Shown here one piece after another: positions 56,510-64,000 of a stretch of DNA of 64,000 nt. This DNA is from Fallopia convolvulus (Eukaryota > Streptophyta > Magnoliopsida > Caryophyllales > Polygonaceae): positions 25,611,877 to 25,675,876 of the forward strand of contig OZ024719.1 of NCBI GenBank assembly GCA_964016875.1. The letters run 5' to 3'. Below the pieces are notes generated by a model. The model was not told the DNA's origin. It saw only the letters and a program-made list of their open reading frames with translations, and did no database searches. Made by a program: the position numbers and the translations under genes. The first letter of the stretch is position 1. The number at the start of each line of letters is the position of its first letter.

Positions 56510-58023
56510 ATGAGTGAGGAATCCAATCATGCAGGTCGTCAGTTGGGCTTCTTCTCTGAAATATATAGTGGAGGCGCTATTTACAGTACGAGTGCTCCTC
56601 AAATCCCATCGCAAGCATCAGGTAAGTAATTTTCACTGTCTTTGGATCTCCTTTTCTATATATATATATATATATTTGAATGGTATATATTAAATAGACA
56701 CTCGATCCTATATCAGCCTCTGGGCCTAAACAAAGGCGAAGGAGGAAGAAGGCGAAAAAGGAGAGTAGTGGAGCGTTTGGGAAGAAGAGGAAGCTGAGCG
56801 AGGAGCAAGTGCAGATGCTGGAGAGGAGTTTCGGGAGCGACCATAAGCTGGAGTCGGAGCGGAAGGACAGGCTAGCCACCGAGCTGGGGCTCGAACCCAA
56901 GCAAGTGGCCGTTTGGTTCCAAAACCGAAGGGCTCGTTGGAAGAGCAAGCAGCTCGAGGATGAGTATTGCAAGCTCCGATCCCACCACGACGCCGTTGTG
57001 CTCCACAAATGCCGCCTTGAAAATCAGGTTACTTAATTAGCTTCATTTTATCATTTTATGTAGTAGCTTTTAATTCATGACCCTATATCTTGCATTGCAT
57101 ATTTGCATGCATGTGACTCTTGCTTCATTGGTCGCTTTTTTAACGGCCAAAATCAAACAAATGTTGACTGCACAGCTTCAATTAGTTCATTTGAAGAGAA
57201 ATCTAGATGATGTATAGTATTTTATATAGCTGGCAATCTGGCATGGCTAGAGATCGATAAATGACTATTTCTGGTTACATATTAATTAATTAATTATTTA
57301 ATTAGTAGATGATCGAGATGTATATAGTTGAATGGATAGATATACATAGCAAAACCCTAGCTAGAGGACGGAATTAAGTGGGGTGAGAAATTCAAGAGAA
57401 AAACAGGAAAGTTGCCACCCTCTTCCACGGCAGAGGCCACTGTTTCTAGATCTGTCTTTTATTTTATATTTGATCAACTCCCAAGTTTGGAATTTGATTG
57501 GGCCAGGTGACCCACTCAGCAACATGCAACATCTGGCATATTCCTGTAATTGGGTCCTTTCTATATTTACCATTATAAACTATTCAAACATTCGTGCTAT
57601 CGTGTACCACTAGTACACCGTTCGTTCAATTACAATTCATATACTATTCAAACAATTCATACTTAATTATATGTAATAGTCATGCATGCAAAGGCGCGAT
57701 GAAGGTTATTAATGAATTAATTAATTAATTGTATGATGCTCCTATTATATAATTTGCAGCTTTTGACGCTAAAGGAGGAGCTAAACGAAGCACAAAAAGA
57801 GATACAAAGGCTATCTACAGATATAACGATGATGTGTAACCATAGCAGTCCGACACCGAGCTCCTCTTTAACAATGGACAACAACAACAACAACCACAAC
57901 AATCCGTTGTTCCACATGCATGTCGGGACTGATTTCAACTTCGACACCTCTAACTTCAATTTGCAAGAGGATTATTATATCCCTGCCTTTGACGTCTGGA
58001 GTCGTACCCTCTACCCTATGTAA
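56510..58023 (+). CDS. HD-Zip class I transcription factor (HB-21/HB-40/HB-53-like), three exons
   Basis: Nuclear DNA-binding regulator; class I HD-Zip proteins bind pseudopalindromic CAATNATTG sites as dimers. Exons 56510-56621, 56717-57027 and 57760-58023 with GTAAGT...ATCAG and GTTACT...TGCAG introns (95 and 732 bp) join in frame to 228 residues ending TAA. Residues 44-63 are highly basic (nuclear import). The homeodomain spans about 58-117 with KKRKLSEEQVQMLERSF, LATELGLEPKQVAVWFQNRRARWK. The adjoining leucine zipper has heptads at L117, L124, V131, L138, L145, A152 and L159, interrupted by intron 2 after residue 141. The C-terminus is Asn/Ser rich with a five-Asn tract and ends in aromatic/Trp residues (FDVWSRTLYPM), like class I activation regions. 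Homeodomain sequence resembles the Arabidopsis HB21/HB40/HB53 clade, linked to ABA and bud dormancy. No lesion seen. Confidence 0.93.
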
Positions 58024-59662
58024 CTACTTATTAATCGATCAGTAATAATTACATTAGTTAATTACCCAATTATTTCAAGAACATATATATACTTGGATCT
58101 GGTTGTATATATTAATTATTCGTGTAGATTAATAAATGTGTGTTGGATCGTTTAGTACTTGATCGCATTAGGCCAAATGATGTGGAGGTGGTTAATTAGT
58201 TTTATTATATATGTTCAAATCTAAGTGTAACTTTGCATATCATATATATATATATATATAATTAAGGAATGATCAAGCAATTATCAGTGCATATATGCAT
58301 AGGTGAATTGGTTCTTACAATAAGGTAGCCAATAGAATTGTCATTGATGGAATGGAACAAGAAAAAATCAAGTCAAATAGGGCGGCCCATGTGCTGTTAC
58401 CGAAAGTTTTCCCCCAAGGGGGCATAATGAGCTTTCATACAATGCTAAAGTTTTGTATCGCGTAAATGGAAACATTTTTATCTAAACATGTAAAATTGAA
58501 ACTTTGTAAGGAGGAGCTAGCTACACACCTAGGCTCTTTAATTACTCCGTTAAAAACGGAGTCCTTCCTTTATATGTTAAAATGAATGTTATAATTGTTG
58601 ATCAATCCTCCTTTAATTTCTTAATAATTGAGATTAGATGCAAACATCTCATGTGCTGTAAATTGCGATCAATTGTGGGACGTTGGATGTGTAAGATCTA
58701 GGGTAATAAAGAGGTGCGCGTTTTTAATGATTTTTTTTTCAAAATAAGGGGTAATTTTAGTCATTTTCCCAAAATTGGATCTATGTTACTATGATCTTCT
58801 CCCTCTTCGCTAAGCTATAATGTGAAATTGCAGCCACTGTTCGATCTCTGCACATGTTTCACATGGATTTAGTTGGTGTTTTCAAGCTCCTTCGCATTCT
58901 TCCTAGATTCCAGTATTTTTTTTTCTTATGGTTTTAGGCTCGAATTTAGGTTTTTTGATTTGGGAATTTTTTCTATTTTGGGGTTTTTGATTTTGGAATT
59001 ACGTTTCTTTGAAATGAATATATTTAATAATGTTGTAGTGTTATTCATTGAATTTATGTGTCCTTCTACTTATTTTGTGTAATTTCACCATTGTTAGCAT
59101 TCAATTTGATTTTTAAATATTTTGCACTTTTTATGGAATGACACTTGTACGTTCTTGAAATGCATAATAATCTACGATGTTAGTGCTCATTTTTCAAAAT
59201 TAATATTCAAAATTGATTGTCAATCATGTTTGAAAGCTTGACTATTTTCTATAAAAAAAATTATTCTAATATATTATACTATTGAGTATAAATGATTTTA
59301 GTTTGTAGCATTTATTTGTGCTATTTAAACTCGATCAATATTTAATTAGTGATAAGTTCAGAGTATTATGAGCAACATCCTCATAAATATTTCTTTATTC
59401 CAACATTAATGGTTAATAATTATTATATTGATGATATTTTTAGATCATATCCATGACTCATCCCCCACCGTCGGAAATGTGTCGTTTAGCACTTTGCTAT
59501 TGTTATGGGGTTCGAGCCGAGTCGAACGTCCCGTTAAAGTTAACTAACCCGAAAGTCCGAGATTAAGTAAAATTATAGTGAGGTACGTGTTAATCACATA
59601 AGATAAGTACATGTTGCATGCACACCTATTTCAACCCTATGAATTAATGAAGCACTCGTTAT
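58024..59662. other. 3' flank of the HD-Zip gene and intergenic DNA
   Basis: AATAAA at 58131-58136 is a plausible polyadenylation signal, 108 nt past the stop. A (TA)n run lies at about 58242-58260. No further gene or bounded transposon seen up to 59662. Confidence 0.45.
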
Positions 59663-60033
59663 GGAAAATTGTTCGAACTGTCAGCTTTAGAAGGCCGTCC
59701 TTCCAATCAATTAGGGATTCTTGAGGCCTCCCGATGTGGCATCCCACACATTCAGATTGAGAGCGACAACCTTAGGCTGATCAAAGTTGTGCATGGTCAT
59801 TGGAGCTGCCCTTGGGAGATTGAGTTGATTCGTCGGGACATCCTGTGTGCCCTCTCTCGTTTTCATAGTTGAAGCATCTGCCACGTGTTTTAGGAAGTCA
59901 ATATTGCAGCGGATTTTATCGCGTGTTCCTTCTGGCATTCCTCTCCGGCTCCGATTGTTGTGATTTAGATGCTCTTGGGCGGCACTTCCCGTTAATGTGC
60001 CCCCTAATCTCTTTCAATTCTTTATAAAAAAGA
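59663..60033 (+). pseudogene. LINE ORF2 3' fragment (RNase H end)
   Basis: Plus-strand translation gives GIPHIQIESDNLRLIKVVHGHWSCPWEIELI, matching the RNase H segment of the LINE at 8930-9060, then ADFIAC after a frameshift. It shares the tail CCCTAATCTCTTTC...TTAT followed by A-rich sequence (60020-60030), and is preceded by unrelated DNA, as for a severely 5'-truncated copy. Confidence 0.75.
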
Positions 60034-62275
60034 ATTGAAAGCATGCATGTATAGAATAAGAGAAGGGAAATGCTGCGAATAGCTTTAGTTGAGAAAATGA
60101 AAGGCTGAGTCAAACAATGCCCGAAAAAGATTAAGCAACAAAAAAAGTTACAGAAACATTCAGTAAAAGAAGAAGAAAAAAACACTATGGTTCATACGTA
60201 TAATGATAGGAGTTTTGGTTGTGTACGTTACAAAAAGTCATCCACCAGGCAGGGATCAATTAAAGCTAGCTTCTTTTGTAGTTTTGATTGGTGCCAAACT
60301 CATCGATGCCCATGTTGTGTGCTCAAAAAGCAAGCTTGCTTTTCTACTAACACGCTGATACGCACATTTCATTGTTACCTAGTGCCTAGTGGTGTCCCTT
60401 TCTTATATTTCTCGTATTTATGTAAAACTAATTCCTCTTTCAAAATTATTGCAACGCTGAACGTTTTCATATTTGGTCGCTCCCCTGACGCATTAAGCCC
60501 GGGGCGCCCCCATCTTGACCCCCAGATTTTCCGCAAGGAAAGTTCCACTGGGTAATTAATTGTTGTTGTTGTTGCTAAACATTTTCATATACTAACTAAT
60601 TTGAAATTCTCGGAAAGCTAGTGTTCATTCTATTAACTTGAAATTAAACTATTTAACTTTCCTTATTCTCAAGAATGTATTCAAGATATATATCATGGAT
60701 GTGTAATATGCATACAAATATACAATACATGTTTTTCCACAGTAAATTATAACAAAAGATAGTACCGAGTGGAAGATGGAAGAAGATGGAGGAAAAAAGA
60801 GGACACAATTAAATTGGGTAGAGACAAGTATATATAAAAAAGGAAGATCGGATATTTCCCATTTTCTATAGGCACATTTTCAGATTGTAGCTCTCCTTAA
60901 GGCAACTGATGAGTCAGATTGGGCTAGACATCCAAACTTAACTTGACACGAAACCTCTTCTTTCCTATCCCCATACACTTTGCCTGTTTACCTGCAAGTC
61001 CAAAATAAAAGAGTACGTCCCGGTAAGATGAAAGTTTAGGGTGTGGTGGCACTTTGTGGTTGGATGATCGAATTAAGCCTGCAACTACCCTTCGATTGTA
61101 GGCGTCAGGCTTTTCGTTTCTTCTTGTTCCTCTACTTGGACGGGAGTTTGAGAGAGAAAGTGTGTGTTTGATTCTAAGTGGAGGGGCTTCTGCTGCTATA
61201 CAACATTCAGCCAATTGTAATCCTCTAGGTACTACTACTTTTGGGACAATTTGTTTTGTAGCACCTAAGGGCCGGTGTATATATATTCAGCTAAGTACGT
61301 ACACTATTGGTGTGGGGAGTGTGGTCATTATCAACGACCGTCCCTGCCACACATCCCATTTTATCAAGGGAGTGATTGACATTCACCTAATTAAATAGGA
61401 CTTCGAACCTTTACTAATGTTTTTCTTGACTCTCCTCTTCATTTTTTGTTTTAATTTTCTCTTCAATCTAGAACCTACAAAACAATAGACACATGGAATA
61501 AGGTCCTCCTAATCCGCTTTAAATGTCGAGGTAAAAGCAGACTATAGTCAAACTAAGCGAATATCATCTTATACCCATTACCTTGGCTGAGCGAATATCA
61601 GCCTACTCAATGTGTTGAGAGAGTTTCAAGCATATATTCACATACATGGCGATCCTATGTATTTATAATAGGGCAAAAGGAGATCAAGAGAAGGTTGAAA
61701 ACTCTATCTCTAGGCCCGACCGGCATGCCTTGTCGTCCAACCAAGCGATATCTTACTTCCCCAATATATGCGGAAATTCTATCTTATAATTAAGATTGAT
61801 GCCTCCATTATAATGATAATAAAATAGGTAAATTAATAAGGAAAATAATAAAAAGAATTTGAGAAATACTTACAGAAAACACTTTAATATTTACCTACTC
61901 ACAAATGCCCCACTTGGGTGTTAGTTATGTTAGAACACAACTAAGACACAAGTACTCTAGGACCTATTCGAAGTGGCCATGCAGAATAGTCGACGAGTTT
62001 CCCTTAGCGCATTCGTATATTCATATATTCGTATATTCATATATCCGTATATTCGTATATTTGTACATCCATGAAAAAATATCATGGGATCCATGCTCTA
62101 TTGCTCTCCCTTGAACATTTCATTTGTCGGATTTCGAGATAGACTCATTGGAACAAACAAAACAAAGAGGAGGGAGCACAGAACATTGAAAAAAGGTTTT
62201 TGATTGGGATTTTGTTTTAGAAAACAAATAAAAAAAACGAACTTGTCCCATTAGCCATTCTCAAAACCAACATCC
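60034..62275. other. Intergenic DNA, no gene recognised
   Basis: ORFs up to 122 codons (60187-60555) show no domain. 61480-61760 has LTR-like phrases (minus-strand TATA CTATTATAAATACATAGG) but no verified ends. 62010-62065 is a degenerate microsatellite of CATATATTCGTATATT units. Confidence 0.4.
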
Positions 62276-62612
62276 ATGCGAGGGTCTTCCAAAAGTGCCA
62301 TTTGTCGGCGATCCGCGACCGTGGTTACATGGCATGCGGTCGCGGTTGACAGACTTGTAGTCGCGTCGATAATCCGCGATCGCGGTTTGCTCTATGGGAA
62401 GAATTTCTTAAAAAATGGGCGACATCGCAAGTCCGAGGGAAGGCATTCTCATCAAGACTCTTCATCGATTAGGCTCCTCGACCATACGTTGCGGTCTCTT
62501 AATATGGTTCCTCCCAATTTGAGTCGAGCTATGCCATATACGAGGTTGCATGCGCTTCCCAAGACCCGTCGAAGTACAAGGTCATCGACTCGAAAAATAT
62601 GGTATCTCACGC
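62276..62612 (+). other. Fragment with GC-rich palindromic words, possible retroelement remnant
   Basis: A 119-codon ORF spans this block and runs into the following LTR. It contains ATCCGCGACCG, GCGGTCGCGGTTG and ATCCGCGATCGCGGTTT, words resembling those of the inner Athila-like element (CCGCGAGCGCGGTTT). No protein domain is recognised, so I only suggest a related retroelement gag/leader fragment. Confidence 0.35.
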
Positions 62613-62617
62613 ATTGG

Positions 62618-63812
62618 TGTTGGATCGTAGGTTAGTTAAAATGGTTATGGGAACTATATCGGACAGTTCCCACACATAGCGGAATCAACAAACAAGCAGG
62701 TAAATAAAGCTGAATGAGACAATTACTTATAGAGAAACCCCACAATGATCTACTAATCGCGTGAGTAAACCCCTACCTCCTCTTGGAGGATTTTGAATGA
62801 GTTCCCTTTTCTTTTATTATTTAGTTCCCTTAGTAATTACATGGCAGAATACAAACTTCTCTGTTCCTACAAGGACTCTCCCCCTAGGCAGCATTATTGT
62901 ACTCTCTCAACCCTAAAACTGGTGAACACTCACAATCAAAAGCAAAAGTAAACTCAAACCTTACAACTCCTGTCTTTGAGACCTAGTTCCCTTGGTTCTG
63001 GGAACTCCTTCTTTCTTCTTTCACCATCGTCGAGATTAGTTCGCCATCGGGGACTTTTCACCAAATCAATGGTCTTCTTCGATATGCTCTCTAGCTCTTT
63101 CTCTGTGTGTTTAGTAGTTTGTATATTGAGAAAAGTGAGTAGCAAGGTCACTGTTGAGGGCTTTATATAGGAGTGATATGCAACCCTTATCCATTTGAGG
63201 CATATGTCCTAAATGCCCTTTTTACCTTGTTCTCCAAGCTTGATCCTTAAGGTAGACATGTGACTCTCATTTGAATTTGAAACTTGTCAACTCTTGGATC
63301 ACATCGGATCGTTCGATGGTCGTCTTCAACTTGTTGCACAGTCTGAAGCCGCTTGGTACGTACCTGAGAAGCTCTTTTGTCTGATTAGAGAATATCCCTT
63401 GATTTGTGTTGAGATGTCGCTTTCACGCATGCGCCAATTCCCATTCAAAGGGAACTCTCGTCTTCTTGGTTCCCTTGTCTTGGGAACTCTCTTGAATTGA
63501 AGGAATCTTGTTCTCCTTATCTAGTTTCCATGTTCATGGGAACATTGGTTCACTGTTCTCTACTCCTTGGGAAGTCTGGTTCACTTCTGAGGTTGGTCGC
63601 ATCTTGATTGAGTTCCCTTAACATGGGAACTTCGTTACCTCAGTTCCGATGCCTTGGGAACTTATTTCTTCGTGTCTTTGCTCAGCGAAGCGCAACCTGT
63701 GTACTTAGAAATACTTGGCAAATAGTGTTAGTTCCTATGGTGTTTGTGATTATCAAAACTGTGAAAGTTGTTCCAGTGTTAATGAACATGAGTTCCTAAA
63801 ACCGACTCAACA
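62618..63812 (-). mobile_element. Second copy of the 1.19-kb GTTCCC-word LTR
   Basis: Plus-strand ends TGTTGGATCG and CGACTCAACA, 1195 bp, collinear with 48131-49318. The minus-strand TATA CTATATAAAG lies at 63161-63170. The flanks ATTGG and TCACC do not match, so it may be a rearranged solo LTR or one LTR of a larger element. No primer-binding site is visible on either side. Confidence 0.8.
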
Positions 63813-64000
63813 TCACCCATCTTCGAAAGCTATATCTAAAGCTTTAAAGATCTTTCCATTCTTTGTTGGGCTCCAAATTAGGTCTTGGATAAATAACTCT
63901 CAAAATCCTGACTCTATTAGCCCTAAAGTTTTCGTGATTTCGATCTAGAGCTTGAGCTCAAGTTGTTTCAAAAGTCTAGCCGAATTGAGATTTTCTTACT
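63813..64000. other. Unclassified sequence at the right window edge
   Basis: Too short to classify; no domain recognised. Confidence 0.3.

Noticed and set aside
60187..60555. 122-codon ORF as a small cysteine-rich protein gene
   Set aside because: Cysteines are not in a recognisable pattern, there is no signal peptide, promoter or splice structure, and the surroundings are transposon-derived.
62618..63812. Solo LTR with a target duplication
   Set aside because: The 5-bp flanks ATTGG and TCACC differ, so a clean solo-LTR call is not supported although the LTR identity is.

Overview
This is nuclear DNA of a flowering plant, probably a eudicot. The evidence is two intron-era plant genes (a plastid-type geranylgeranyl diphosphate synthase and a class I HD-Zip transcription factor with GT-AG introns) set in AT-rich DNA packed with plant-type Ty3/gypsy, Ty1/copia, LINE, Helitron, hAT and MULE-like sequences. 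I cannot name the species from sequence alone. There are no rRNA or tRNA genes, CRISPR arrays or bacterial-type operons.

Left part (1-10.9 kb): the 3' end of an Athila-like LTR (1-405) sits inside the protease region of a minus-strand Tat-like gypsy element (406-3065, with 5' LTR and primer-binding site). It is followed by unclassified repeat DNA, a 1.2-kb tandem duplication (5.1-7.2 kb), a 5'-truncated LINE (7.3-9.26 kb), a two-armed AT-rich repeat array and a MULE-type MITE with a 10-bp target duplication (10183-10463).

Centre (10.9-33.4 kb): one nested retrotransposon stack that can be read layer by layer. A minus-strand Tat-like element (3' LTR 10920-11599, antisense spliced ORF 11.9-13.7 kb, pol 14.7-14.84 kb and 29.3-33.2 kb) is split in its integrase by a plus-strand Athila-like element (14840-29322, target duplication TTCAC). 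That element is split by a minus-strand gag-protease-only element (20111-26493, target duplication TTTTG). A 745-bp hAT-type element (31343-32087, 8-bp duplication TCCATGAC) lies in the RNase H region of the Tat-like element.

Right part (33.4-64 kb): a solo LTR (35638-36047), the intronless GGPP synthase gene on the minus strand (39239-40411), Helitron-like units including a head-to-tail pair of 603/604-bp copies (44991-46200), a dead minus-strand copia element (46591-52238) carrying a solo LTR of another family (48131-49318), a foldback element (53.5-54.7 kb), the three-exon HD-Zip I gene (56510-58023, plus), a LINE scrap (59.66-60.03 kb) and a second copy of the 1.19-kb LTR family (62618-63812).

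The two host genes have no evident functional link: one makes the C20 prenyl precursor in plastids, the other is a nuclear regulator. The most unusual signal is that several unrelated LTR families here each carry their own short self-complementary word, repeated through the LTR. In the two Athila-like elements that word also recurs through untranslated and in-frame coding DNA.
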